DNA of 46,784 bases, taken from Pinguiococcus pyrenoidosus. Lineage: Eukaryota > Sar > Pinguiophyceae > Pinguiochrysidales > Pinguiochrysidaceae. The stretch's first letter is position 1; the number at the start of each line of letters is the position of its first letter. Location of the stretch: contig JAAMXY010002068.1 in assembly GCA_019677205.1 (NCBI GenBank), positions 1 through 46,784 on the forward strand, given 5' to 3'. Position numbers and translations under genes: made by a program. Positions 10,347 through 20,722 of this stretch are shown here, piece by piece. The notes beneath the pieces were generated by a model. It searched no databases, had not been told where the DNA came from, and was given only the letters and a program-made list of their open reading frames with translations.

Positions 10347-11198
10347 ATGCGGCGCTCCATTGCTCGCGCCGCGCAGGGCTATGGCTCCGACGACTCCGAC
10401 GACGAGTTCGCGCTGGAGCTCGCGGCCGCCAGGGCCGCAAAGGCGGCGGCTTCGCCGGCAGCACCCGTCCTTCCGTCACAACGCGCGTCTCTGGAGAGCG
10501 CTGTCGCGGCCGTCGCCAGTCGCTTGCCGTGGCCGGAGACGCTGGTGTTGAGCGACCAAGCCGAGCTGGAGCTGGGCTTGCCCAAGGAGAAGGTGCACGA
10601 CGACCTCGCCCGTGAGCTGGCGTTCTACGAGCTGGCGGTGCGCGCGGTGAAGCTGGGCCGGCAGAGACTGGTGGAGCTCGGCGTGCCGTTCGTGCGCCCC
10701 GCGGACTTTTTTTGCGAGATGGTGAAGAGCGACGCGCACATGGCTCGCATTCGAGACAAGCTGGAGTTCGAGACGCAGAAGATGCAGGCGTTCGAGCAGC
10801 GCAAGGAGCGGCAGCAGGGCAGGAAGTATGCCAAGGAGAAGCAGAACGCGAAGAAAGAGGAGCGGGCCCGCCAGAAGCGAGACGCGCTGGCGGAAATCGC
10901 GACGATGGGAACTGACGGGATGCTGGATGAAGATGAGGTAGACATAGATCAGCCGGCGCTGAAGAAACGGCGGAAGGACGGCGCCGGCTCCGCCAAGCGC
11001 CGTGCGAAGGACAAGAAGTACGGCTTCGGCGGCCGCAAGAAGCATGCGAAGCGTGCGGACAGGAAGAGCCTCAACGACATGAGCGACTTCGACCCGAAGC
11101 GGGGCAAGGCAAGCGCGAAGTCCAAGAAGAACGCAGGAGCAAACCGTCCTGGGAAGCGAGCGAGAGACGCCGGCAGAAGAAAGGGCGGCAGATCGTAG
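10347..11198 (+). CDS. EBP2: EBP2-family rRNA-processing protein
   Basis: A nucleolar assembly factor for the 60S subunit, needed in the family for 27S pre-rRNA processing. A single exon encodes 283 aa, close to the family norm of about 300-430. The conserved core is clear: LPWPETLVLSD, then ELAFYELAVRAVKLGRQRL, then GVPFVRPADFFCEMVKSDAHM and the IRDKL helix. A basic C-terminal half follows, with KYGFGGRKKH and a Lys/Arg-rich tail, as expected for a nucleolar RNA-associated protein. I start at the ATG at 10347. An in-frame TTG at 10311 inside the GGCGCC palindrome would only add non-conserved residues. The stop is 36 nt from the stop of the convergent kinase gene. Confidence 0.93.
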   Translation: MRRSIARAAQGYGSDDSDDEFALELAAARAAKAAASPAAPVLPSQRASLESAVAAVASRLPWPETLVLSDQAELELGLPKEKVHDDLARELAFYELAVRAVKLGRQRLVELGVPFVRPADFFCEMVKSDAHMARIRDKLEFETQKMQAFEQRKERQQGRKYAKEKQNAKKEERARQKRDALAEIATMGTDGMLDEDEVDIDQPALKKRRKDGAGSAKRRAKDKKYGFGGRKKHAKRADRKSLNDMSDFDPKRGKASAKSKKNAGANRPGKRARDAGRRKGGRS

Positions 11199-11234
11199 GT
11201 CGAGTCAACGGACAGAAAAGAAATCTCAAGGCGC

Positions 11235-12901
11235 TTAGTTGTCCGCTGTTGGCTTGGGAAGAGGCGACACGGTGCCGCGGAAGAGGCGCTTCTTCCCGTC
11301 GGCCCGGCTTTCTAATCGGACTTGCTCTATCCTGCGCAGCTCTGCGTCGGAATCGAAGGAGACGTTGAATTCGTACCCCTTGAATCGTATCTGATCTTCA
11401 GGCCGGATCGGCGTCGGCCGCGGCGGCTCGTTGAGCATTTCCTCCACGTCAGCAATGCTCGTGTCAAAATTCGCCTTCGTCACGTCCGGCTTGAAAGGCG
11501 CTGGGTGCTGCCGCTGCGCGATCGAGTCCCAGGGAAATCCCTTGAACCACGGATGGGCCCTGTATTCCTCAAGCCCCCTCCCCTGGAGCTTCCCACAACG
11601 CTCTGCGGGGTTGAACGCCAGCATTGAAGAGCAGATGCTCCCGGCGGCTTCCGTCACATGCGTTGCGTCCCTCAAGTACTTCAACGGGAAAGCCTCCCGC
11701 GCAGCCTCGTACTCCATCTTGGCTGCGCTCTGGATCTTCTTCTGGTCGAATGGGCGTCTACCGAGCAGAAATTCGTGGAGGCACACTCCAAGAGAGAACC
11801 ATTCGGCTGCTGTGCCTGGAATGCGAAAGTCGGGTCAGCGATTTTGGTTCCGCCCTTCCGGCCGGCATCGGGCCGTCCCTGCTGCTCACCATGTTCATGC
11901 CCGCGCTTGTACACTTCTGGAGCCATGTATCCATGGGTCCCTGAAGCGCTCGTGCACATTTCTATGTTTGGCAGCTTCTTCGAAACGCCCATGTCTGTCA
12001 GCTTGATGTATCCCGTGCTGACCAGGAGGATGTTGTCCGGCTTGATATCTCGGTGCAGGTACCTTGGCCCGGTGCAGGAGATGAGACTTTCGCAGAAACC
12101 TTTTCGTAGCCACGTTCCAGGCAGAGTGGTTGCATCTTGCTCACCCGTGCCGATGCAGATAGTCCAGCGCGAGCACGAGCTGCCCAACGTAGAACCTCGT
12201 TCTCGCCTCCGTGAATCTCGTCCCTGGGCTATGCCTCAAGTTGTATCTGGATGCGCAACGCAAGAACAGCACCCCGGACAGATGCGATCAGAAGTTGCAC
12301 ACGCATTTCCGCAACTCATGTCTCTCGCACCGAAGATCGCCACCAAGCGCAAGGTCCAGGACGAGGTACAAGAAAAACTCGTCCTGTTGGATCAGGCCGA
12401 AGTACTCGGTCAAATGGCGTCTCGAGCAAGGCGCGTCAAGTTGCTGAACGTGCGCAAGGAGGCTCACCTGAAAGGCGTAGTGCGAATTGCATATGAAGAC
12501 GTTGTCTAACTCAACTAAGGCTCTCAGCTCGGTGAAGACGGAGTCGGTGCCGGAGCTCGTGGACAGCACGAAGGCCTTGGACAGAACCTTCACCGCGTAC
12601 CTACCGAAATTGCACAAAGGCAGTGAGCAGCCTGGGTTGCAGCCGATGTCGAAGGAGGATACCCCGTACCACTGATCCGCATCGGGCCCACTTTGCTTCA
12701 CCGCGGCCTGCACCTTTCCGAAGCCCCCTTGCCCAATAACGCGCTCCATCCGGAAGTGGGTCACATCCACTATGATTCGATACCAGCTGAGAATTCGCCC
12801 CCTCCCCCCAATAAAGAACTCAGAACACAAGTTGATCGGCGGCAGTCCATCTCACCTTTGTCCATGTTCACGTACGGCCCCGAGCTCAGGCAGCAGCCCA
12901 T
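11235..12901 (-). CDS. STK32/YANK-like AGC serine/threonine kinase, N-acylated
   Basis: Seven exons: 12901-12856, 12769-12670, 12600-12468, 12383-12331, 12246-12145, 12062-11890 and 11815-11235, with all phases matching, give 395 aa. The N-terminus MGCCLSS predicts N-myristoylation at Gly2 plus palmitoylation at Cys3/4, so a membrane location. The kinase core shows the P-loop GQGGFG (28-33), Lys53 in YAVKV, Glu73, LVLDLALGGDLR (typical of STK32), HRD at 148-150 and APE at 192-194. The metal-binding motif is DMG (168-170), not DFG; Asp is kept, so the kinase is probably active. An AGC tail with ANFD and DVEEML follows. Two exons are tiny (46 and 53 nt). Substrates of this subfamily are largely unknown. 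Confidence 0.9.
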
Positions 12902-13638
12902 TTTGACAATGCTTAGCTCCGGCAGGCGCCCGATGGACCTCCTCCCTTCGTCACCTCATTGCATGTGCCGAGTGGGAAAGTTCCGCTGCTGGTCTACCCC
13001 GTGAGTCGCAGCTGGCATCTGCGCCTTTCGCAGCAACACCTAGTGAAACGACGCCAAACGCCAGGACGCCAAGGGCAGCGGCGTTCTCATCAGCGATCGC
13101 CCGCCACCGGTACAGCAGCCTCCATGGACTGGCGGCGCCTCAGTCACGGAAAGGCCGTCCTTGCCACCTTCAGGGCGGAGCGGCAGCGACTCTCTCGACA
13201 CCAGCGGGCCCGTAGCAGTCCCAAGGCGCTCGCGACGCTTCCGAGTCGGAACGGAACGGTACCGAGGTAGCGCTGGTCCGGACTTGGTCCGGCAACGCGG
13301 AAAGCACGCGTCCGCTCCGGAGCGCTACCGTTCGCTCCGGAAATCCGGACAGACACGAACGCCATTCGGGACGGACGGACACACGGAACAGCGCAGCTCC
13401 AACGCCGAGTTCCCACGGAAGGAGCAGTAGAAACGCCGCCATACGGGAGGCCCAGCCGTCCGGGCGTGGCCGGCTTTTGGGTTCGAGGTGTCTGGATTCG
13501 GGGCCTTCGGTTAAGCAAAGGTCTCTGGGGCGCGGTGACGCTTGCTTCATATCTTGTCTGTGGGGGTCTTGGGGACATGCTCCGGACTGCTTGAGCATGA
13601 CGCACGCTTCCGAAGGATCGAGAGGATTCTGGGCGAAG
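12902..13638. promoter_or_regulatory. Divergent intergenic region, kinase / UBXN11-like gene
   Basis: About 740 nt between two start codons. No gene is visible. From about 13180 to 13420 it is unusually dense in CCGG-centred palindromes (GTCCGGAC, GCTCCGGAGC, ATCCGGAC). Two in-frame upstream ATG/TTG codons (13597, 13477) could extend the plus-strand protein, but they lack its conserved content. Confidence 0.4.
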
Positions 13639-14862
13639 ATGGCCTCCGATGAGTTCGTGCCTCCGTTCAGAGCGCCGCGATCGGAGGATGGCGCCGATGC
13701 TGGGCTCGTGCAGCGACTGGAGGCGGAGATCCAACGTCTGAAGAGCAGTCTACGTGAGAAGGATGGTGCTCTGGCAGACGCCAAGAAGGTGCAGCACGAG
13801 AACTCCGAGCTACAAGCCTTGGCTCGTGACTACGAGGCTCTGCTGGACGACATGCTCGTCGTGATGGACACGAACGAAAGCCTGAGGGCGGAGAGTCGGC
13901 AGATGAAGTCTTTCCTGCGGGACTACGGCCTCGTCTGGGTCGGGGAGCCCGAAGAGCCCCACGAGCCTGTGGCTGAAGCGGACCAGACCACCTGGCCGTC
14001 CTTCGGTGACGTTGGGTTGTCGGTTGAAGTTCTCCTGGACAAGCTACGGGAGCTCAACGACCTGGTGGATGGGACCACACAGGTTGCGAGGGACAGCCAG
14101 AGAGGCGCTGCAAGGTTGCATCGACCTCGGGGCCTGCTGGTCGAGGTCTTCCGCGACGGCGTCCGTTTGGGCGGTCCTACGGGGACTGAATTGGGAGATG
14201 TACCACCAGCCTCTCCGCTTCAGACCCTGGGCAAGGTGCGCAGCTGGCGAGACGCCACGCTCGAGACCTTCGTCCGAGACGTGCTCGACGGTTTCTTCCC
14301 GCAGGAGTGGCGCGTGGCGTATCCGGATGGCGTGCTGCTCGACGTCCAAGACCGGCATCGGGAGGGAGCGCCGCGGCACAGAGCATTTCAAGGAAAAGGG
14401 CGGCGGCTCGGCACGTTCCCCCCCGGCGACAGCGCGTGCGTCCAGCGCTTGTCGGACTCTGCGGACCCCAGGAAAGGAGGCTGCGCCAAGGATGTGGAGC
14501 GCGGGTTGGCCGGATCAGGGCCCAAGGTGGTGAAGACCCCGAAATGCCTAAAGGTTGAGGGGACCGGCGACCTTGGTGGAGATCGCGTGTGCCGGGTGCA
14601 GGTCCGCCAGCCCGGGGGCCAGCGCGCTTCTCGATCACTGATTGTCCATATTCTGGCGTCCGAGAGGGTTGCAGACCTCTGCGAGGCGATCGAAGATGCG
14701 AACAAGCTTCCCGAGGGCGCGCACTGCGCAATTGAGCTGCGATCTACATATCCGTGCCGGCAGCTAGACAGAGACTTGAAGATCGCGGCCGCTGGGCTGA
14801 GCCCCAGCGGAACAGTAGTGGTGCAGGACGTGCATGGAAAGCAAAGAAGAGGGGCAGGGTAG
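13639..14862 (+). CDS. UBXN11-like SEP/UBX-domain protein
   Basis: A p97/Cdc48 cofactor-type protein of 407 aa in one exon. Order of parts: coiled coil at about 15-90 (RLEAEIQRLKSSLREKD onward), the UBXN11-type motif SFLRDYGLVWVG, and a SEP domain (LLVEVFRDGVRLGG, later TLETFVRDVLDGFFPQEW and YPDGVLLDVQDR). A linker leads to a C-terminal UBX fold (SLIVHILASERVADLCEAI, YPCRQLDRDL, AAAGLSPSGTVVVQDV). The UBX loop that normally reads FPR is YPCR here, so p97 affinity may differ. I chose ATG 13639 for its strong context (AAGATGG); ATG 13597 in the same frame would add 14 residues. The stop lies 39 nt from the stop of the RBR gene. Confidence 0.85.
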   Translation: MASDEFVPPFRAPRSEDGADAGLVQRLEAEIQRLKSSLREKDGALADAKKVQHENSELQALARDYEALLDDMLVVMDTNESLRAESRQMKSFLRDYGLVWVGEPEEPHEPVAEADQTTWPSFGDVGLSVEVLLDKLRELNDLVDGTTQVARDSQRGAARLHRPRGLLVEVFRDGVRLGGPTGTELGDVPPASPLQTLGKVRSWRDATLETFVRDVLDGFFPQEWRVAYPDGVLLDVQDRHREGAPRHRAFQGKGRRLGTFPPGDSACVQRLSDSADPRKGGCAKDVERGLAGSGPKVVKTPKCLKVEGTGDLGGDRVCRVQVRQPGGQRASRSLIVHILASERVADLCEAIEDANKLPEGAHCAIELRSTYPCRQLDRDLKIAAAGLSPSGTVVVQDVHGKQRRGAG

Positions 14863-14901
14863 CACCGTTCCATTGTGTCGCGTGCTGCGCAGCCAGGCTC
14901 C

Positions 14902-16077
14902 CTACATGACGGAGCACTCCTGACTGGCAGGGTCTCGTCTCTTGTACGTGTCTCCGTCTCGGTCTCGGCAGGCGTAGTGCTTGTGACTCCAGGGCTCCTC
15001 GCAGACGAAGCACCAGTACAAGCAGCACCGGGGGCACCGGATCTGGTTGCACCCAGACGTTCTCTGTATTCTGATCGAGCAGCGCGGGCAGCACTTGGCG
15101 CCGACGGCTTCGGCAGCGATGGTATACTCCAGAGCATCTGGTCTCAGACTACGGTTCCCAAAAGTGGCACAGGGCTTGCCCGCGTGGCTGTCCATCGGCG
15201 GCTTATGCCGCGGCCCCTGAAACCGCAAGTCCACCGCCGTGGGACGGTACCCTTTTCGCGGCTGCTCCCACTGCCTGCGGCACACCAAGCAATACGCTTT
15301 CTCGCAGTGATCGCACCACACTCTCCTTGGATCCGGCGCACAAGCACCTTGCCCGGAGCCGTCTCCCGGGGACCAAGTGGAGTAGAAAAAAGACCAGGCT
15401 CGCGGGCTCCATGGATGGACCGGCTCATGATCTGCTTTCGCCTTGCGCAGTCCTTGCGGCATCACCCACATGACGTCGCAGTCCAGCCCCGGGCACTCCA
15501 CCACCTCCTCTGCATGCACTTGACAGACCTGAGCTAGGCCAACTTTCACACTCCACCGCTCGTACTGCCGCAGCAAGCGACCCTGAGCCGCGCCGAAATC
15601 CAGCAGCGCCCATCGACTCTGCCGGGAGAGCGCCTCCCGGACGAGCGTGTCCCGCAGAGACGCTCTGCATGGGAAGCAGGGGCAATGAAGCTCTGGCCGC
15701 GCATCGGAAATGACGGCCTTGACGTGCTCGTACAGACACTTCCAGCAGATGTTGCTGGCACAGCACCGCAGGGTCGGAAAGCTGCCGGTCGAAAGGAACT
15801 TCCGGTCGAAGCAGACCACACACTCCGCCGTTGCCCCCTGGTGGACGGCCCCAATATAGCTGAGGGCATCGCCGATCATCCGGCGCGTGCGACTGCGGAG
15901 AATCTCTAACAACGAGCGCCACTCGATCCGTCTTCGGTCGACCGCGCGGGGTCTGCGGACAGAAACCGAGAACACGCGAGCTACCACGACCGCGAAGAAG
16001 AAAGCTACCAATGCCGCGTCCAGCAGCGTACCCGTCGTCATCAGTAACTGCTCCTTGCGGCGTCCATCTCTTTGCAT
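14902..16077 (-). CDS. RBR-type (RING1-IBR-RING2) E3 ubiquitin ligase with an N-terminal membrane segment
   Basis: One exon, 391 aa from the ATG at 16077 (another in-frame ATG at 16173 lies in AT-rich promoter-like DNA). Residues about 15-37 form one hydrophobic segment (LLDAALVAFFFAVVVARVF), suggesting a membrane-bound ligase. RING1 begins CVVCFDRKF and continues to the CPCFPC ligands. An IBR follows (VECPGLDC, then WCDHCEKAYCLVC). RING2 reads CPRCSIRIQRTSGCNQIRC and CPRC, CFVC. The Cys in SGCNQIRC aligns with the catalytic Cys of HHARI and parkin, so the RING/HECT-hybrid mechanism should work. No substrate-binding domain is recognisable. Single-exon, in contrast with the 18-exon ABCG neighbour. 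Confidence 0.9.
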   Translation of the reverse strand: MQRDGRRKEQLLMTTGTLLDAALVAFFFAVVVARVFSVSVRRPRAVDRRRIEWRSLLEILRSRTRRMIGDALSYIGAVHQGATAECVVCFDRKFLSTGSFPTLRCCASNICWKCLYEHVKAVISDARPELHCPCFPCRASLRDTLVREALSRQSRWALLDFGAAQGRLLRQYERWSVKVGLAQVCQVHAEEVVECPGLDCDVMWVMPQGLRKAKADHEPVHPWSPRAWSFFYSTWSPGDGSGQGACAPDPRRVWCDHCEKAYCLVCRRQWEQPRKGYRPTAVDLRFQGPRHKPPMDSHAGKPCATFGNRSLRPDALEYTIAAEAVGAKCCPRCSIRIQRTSGCNQIRCPRCCLYWCFVCEEPWSHKHYACRDRDGDTYKRRDPASQECSVM

Positions 16078-17221
16078 GGCATGGAAACGCGCCGAGGAAG
16101 ACGATTGATATCGGACGAGACAAAAATCGTCACATTGGAAATCTTTTCCATATTTTGAATTTTGATATATCATAAGATATCAAGTAAAAAATATCAAAAG
16201 TTATTAAGGGACGTTTCACTGATTCTTCAAGCGAATATCGATATGTGACGAATACCACTGCTGAGTGATCTGCCGTCGCGAGCGCCGCCTTTCGTTGCTC
16301 ATCGCTCGCTCATTCCTAGTAGCTCGTCACGCAGTACGCGCACCACATCGTTCATCGCCGGACAGACAAAGCGAAGTGCGACGGCAAACTGCTTCTTCTG
16401 ATGGCCGCTTCATGTCAAAGGGGCGGGGCAGGTGTCCGACAAGTAGCAATTCAAGCAAACGGAGTACTGTACGACAGAGAACGACAGGTGCACGGATTCG
16501 GAGCGTCCAGAAGCGGCGTGCTTGGGAGGGGGCGGGGGATGTTAGATGCATGACCGGGAAACTTTTCATGATTTGAGATTCGTTTGAATCCGCGCAGATC
16601 TTACGCTGCCATTCTATCGCCGANNNNNNNNNNNNNNNNNNNNNNNNNNNNNNNNNNNNNNNNNNNNNNNNNNNNNNNNNNNNNNNNNNNNNNNNNNNNT
16701 GGCTCTCGTCGGCAGACCATCTCGGATACGCTTGGATGGGAATTTCCCGAAATCCCTGGCCAATCTCTTTTTGGCATCCATCGTCGTATCCACCCGTAGA
16801 ATGCGCCCCAGAGGCTGAAAGCGGCAGATGCCAGCACGCCTTGGTTTCGCGCCATTTCTGCGGCCGCCCAACAAGCTTCCCTCGGAGACCTCTGGATCGG
16901 AACGCCTCTTAGATCAGGTTTGGCACTCTGCCACCACCTGAGCCAGACGTGAGAACACATCCGAAAACTGCCGAGGGGCAAGGACGGTAAACTCCGCGGC
17001 TCCCAAACGGCTCCCGAAAGTGGAATTGATCTTTGGGACCGGAGGCAACTTCCGCGCGCCGCTCTCTTCTGTAGCAAAGATCTCCTGACGTCTAGCTCGC
17101 ATTGGTGCGGCGGATCCTGAATCGCGCGTAGAGTCCAGAAAAGAGTCGCGAGCCGACCAAAGAGCGTCCTGAGACGGGATACGGCCCGCGCTGCAGACAG
17201 CTCTAGGCGACTTCTGTCAAG
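16078..17221. promoter_or_regulatory. Divergent intergenic region, RBR / ABCG, with gap
   Basis: No gene is visible. Bases 16110-16260 form a sharp AT-rich island with repeated ATATC/GATATC words and an ATATCGATAT palindrome, in otherwise GC-rich DNA, probably the RBR promoter. The assembly gap is inside this region, so an exon could be hidden. Confidence 0.45.
16624..16699. other. Assembly gap (76 N)
   Basis: Seventy-six undetermined bases. Real length is unknown. Confidence 1.
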
Positions 17222-20200
17222 ATGAAGTCAAGGAAGCAGCCCGTCCTGGACATCGGCGAGACCGCGTCGCCCTTCCACGAGCACAAGGACAGCTTCAGCA
17301 GCGTTCTCTCGGATGACAGCCACAACTTCGAAGCCGGCGGAGTGACCCTGTCCTGCGTCAATCTCGGATACTCCGTGCTTCTGCCGGATCCAAGCAGCGT
17401 GCGCATGTTCCCGCCAAAGGTATGATGTCTGGCGTGCGTGGCGGCAGGCAGCGGGATTAGCTCATGCGAATCGAACCTCGAAAAGGTGGAGCGGAGGATT
17501 CTCCAAAACATCACGTGCGAGTTCAGCCCCGGCGAGAGCGTCGCCATCATGGGCCCGAGCGGCGCCGGCAAGAGGTGAGCGCGCTCGACCATCATTTGCC
17601 TCTGCTGTGCTCTCTCGGCAAGGGGAAGCGCTAACCTTGCTGAGCGCAGCACCTTCCTGATGGCACTCGCTGGGCACAACCACGCAACGGGCACCGTGAG
17701 TGGCCTGATTCAAGTGAACGGAGAGCACATGCCGGCGAACTTCAAGGAGATCTCCAGCTTCGTGCCGCAAGATGACGTGCTCATGCCCGGCCTCACTCCG
17801 CGCGAGATGCTGGGCTTCACCGCCGCCCTCACGCTGGAGTCCGGCAAGGCGGCGCGCACCGCCCGCGTCCGCGCCGTGCTGCGCAAGCTGAACATCGAGG
17901 TCTGCGCCGATACGCTCATCGGCGACGTCGACAAGAAGGGTGAGTTCGCCGTGCACGTTTCACTTGCTGCGTCGCCGCCTAATGCTTGGCTCCCCACTCA
18001 TGACAGGCATCTCTGGAGGACAACGGAAGCGCGTCAGCATCGGGATGGAGCTTCTGCGAGACCCGAAGCTGATGTTCGTGGATGAAGGTCTGTGTTTGTG
18101 TCCCGCGATCTGCATTGAATCCTTCCTAGACGCTCAGTGTCTTCGACAAAGGCACCACTGGACTGGACAGCAAGAGCGCTGAGGACGTCGTCGAAGCATT
18201 CAACGCTCTCGCAAAGATGGGTCGCACCATCATGGTCACGATCCACCAGCCTTCTCGCAAGATCTTCGACAGCTTCGATGGTGTCGGTAAGCTCCGGACC
18301 TGTCGCCCTTGGCAGGCTGCGCGCGTCTGCTGGCCTTACAAGCGCTTTTCCTCTCTGAACCCCAAACGTACAACAACAGTCTTGATGGCGAAGGGAACGA
18401 TTGTGTACGCTGGGCCTACCGCGGCATGCATGGACTACTTCTCGAAGGAGGGTAAGACACACACCGTGGCAACGGTGACCGGCGGGGGAAGCCTCTAACT
18501 ATTCTGCAACACAAAGGCTTGGAGGTGCCCTTGGAGCAGAACCCCTCAGATCAGTACATGGAATGGCTTCAGGGTAGGACGCTAGCGCGGGCTAGGATGG
18601 GATCGTCTCGGAGCTAAAGAAGCCATCGTAGATGCGCAAGTGCTGGAGAATCTTCTCGGCCTCCCCTCGGAGCAGCAGGATCCTGTCTCGCACGTCGGTC
18701 GCCCGAGTCTTCAGGTAAGCCCGCTTTGGCTTCCATGGAGACGTGTCGGAGACCATGTTCTCAATGGCAGCGTCGATCTAGGGGACGGAGCTGACCGACA
18801 ATCGCGCTGGCTATGCGGAGAGCGGGAGCAATGGACAGAAAGTGAGTCCGCAGGACCCTGCTTCGTCAGCATTCTGCACAGCGAATGCTGACCGTTTTCC
18901 ACCTCCAAGCTCTCTTCCGTGTTCGCCGCTTCGCAAGTCCAGAAGACGAAGTATCCCGTGTCCAAGCTCAAGCAGACATTCATCATCTTCTACCGGTCAG
19001 TGCGCTCGGCTTCCTCGAGAACCGCGGAGAATCAGCGCGTTGCGACATCCGCTGCTGACCTTCCGTCCACAATCTCTCCAGGGATCTGCTCAATCGGGTC
19101 AAGGATGCCGGTGCCTTCCGCGTCCTCGTCTTCCGCAAGGTGCTGTTGTTCTGTCTGCCTTGGTTCTGGCGCACTACTGTGGGTCCTGTGATACACGGAC
19201 TGGCTAACCCTGGCTTCGCCCTTCCTAGCTCTTCATGGGACTCCTTCCTGGATTGTGCTTCTACAACGTGGCGGGATTCGAGCAGGTTTGTCCTTCGCGA
19301 TATCGTCTATGCTTGCCATTCACTGCCCTATGTTGCTTTGTCACGCCCTCACTGTGTTCATTCTCGAAACGCCCGCCGTAGGAGGACATTTACACCATGC
19401 AGTCGAGCATCTTCTTTGGCCTGATGATCGTGTCGGCTGATACGCTCTTTCTGAGCATCACCGACTTCCAGTTCCTCAAGGTACTGCAGATCCGCTCGCC
19501 TCGATAACGCAGTCTCCAATCCTGTCTTACAAATCTTGCTGGGCAAAGGCTCTGTTTCTGCGGGAGTATCGAAACGGTCACTATTGCACGCCCGCATTCG
19601 GCGCTGCGTACGCCATATCGGTAAGGGCTGATCTAGTCTAGGCAATTCCAATCTTGGATCTTGTGTCAATTCTTGTGTCAACTCTGATAATATATCCATG
19701 TCTCCTCGGCTAGGTGAACCTTTTCGTGGCATTCGGTGTCGTCGTGCAGCTCTTGCCGATGTACTTGCTCCTCGGGTTCCGAAGGCAAGCTGAGCACTTG
19801 TTCTCGTTCATCTTCTACGCCCTCCTGCTGGCGTGGACGATGAACAACATCGGTAGGCTGCCCATCCCCCGCCAACGACCGACAGCTGACAGGACTCGCG
19901 ATGGACTGACTATTCAATTGATTGATTCTCTTCGCAGGCCTCTTGGCAGCCGGGCTCACTGGCGACATTGCGACGGCCAAAGCGGTAGCAAGCCCGCTTG
20001 TTCTCCCCTTTGCGCTTTTCTCCGGCTTCTTTGTGCCGTATGATGACCTTCCCTCCTGGCTGCGGTTCTTGTAAGACATGCTGTGCTTGGCCTTGACTCC
20101 CGATAACGTCTCGACGACGTGCTTCTTGCGGCTCAGCCTTACCGCCTGCTCCACAGATACTACGTCAGTCCCTTCCAGTACGGCCTCTCGCTGATTCTCA

Positions 20201-20500
20201 TTGGCGAATTCGAAGGGCGTCGATTCACGGACTGCGACCAAGAAGTGGATCTGGAGCAATTGAGCGCGGATGAGGTCTGCGACGCAGTCCGTCCGTGCTT
20301 CGAGACTGGGGAAGACTATCTGGGTAAGTATCCAGCACAGCGCATGCCAGTGACAGACTTGCTCAGTTGGTGTGCCTGCCGCAGAGGGTATCAACATTAG
20401 CGTGGACGATGTCGCGAGGAACATCCTGGTCCTGCTGGGAACGGCAGCCTTCACTTTCACGGCGTTCTACTTTGCCCTTCGGCGAATCGTGAGAAGCTAG
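17222..20500 (+). CDS. ABCG (White-type) half-transporter
   Basis: Eighteen exons rebuild one frame of 667 aa: 17222-17419, 17486-17574, 17650-17939, 18007-18087, 18152-18286, 18380-18451, 18517-18573, 18620-18714, 18782-18841, 18910-18995, 19082-19139, 19229-19285, 19382-19480, 19549-19620, 19714-19852, 19938-20070, 20157-20323, 20385-20500. The layout is NBD then TMD, as in ABCG. Walker A is GPSGAGKST (89-97), split by intron 2. The Q-loop is SFVPQDD, the signature ISGGQRKRVS, and Walker B/D-loop VDEGTTGLDS (usual form VDEPTSGLDS). The H-loop is IHQPS. The TMD starts FRVLVFRKLFMGLLPGLCFY and ends with a last helix before RRIVRS. Half-transporters dimerise to export lipids or hydrophobic compounds; the substrate is unknown. 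Confidence 0.92.
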
Positions 20501-20722
20501 TCGAGGGAGCTACGAGTGCCGAAAGAGGCGTTCTTCAACCAGAATGGAATGGAATCTCGTGCCGGTCACGAGAGCGGCGTGAAGCAATGCCGAGGCTGTC
20601 GTGTGGTGCGGTACGGCAGCATCTGTAGGCGCGGGGCTGGGTGGTGTCTCCAATAGCTATCGTTGATCTCTTCATAAACTCTGTCACACATCTGATATGC
20701 AGTCCATTTACACGTCTCCGCC

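Noticed and set aside
13144-13734. Minus-strand open frame upstream of the UBXN11-like gene
   Set aside because: Arg/Ser/Pro-rich composition over the CCGG palindrome cluster, no domain, no splice partner.
18842-19207. Hydrophobic frame AVVLSALVLAHYCGS as an ABCG membrane segment
   Set aside because: It lies inside intron 19140-19228. Splicing FRK to LFMGLLPG restores the frame and the expected family sequence.
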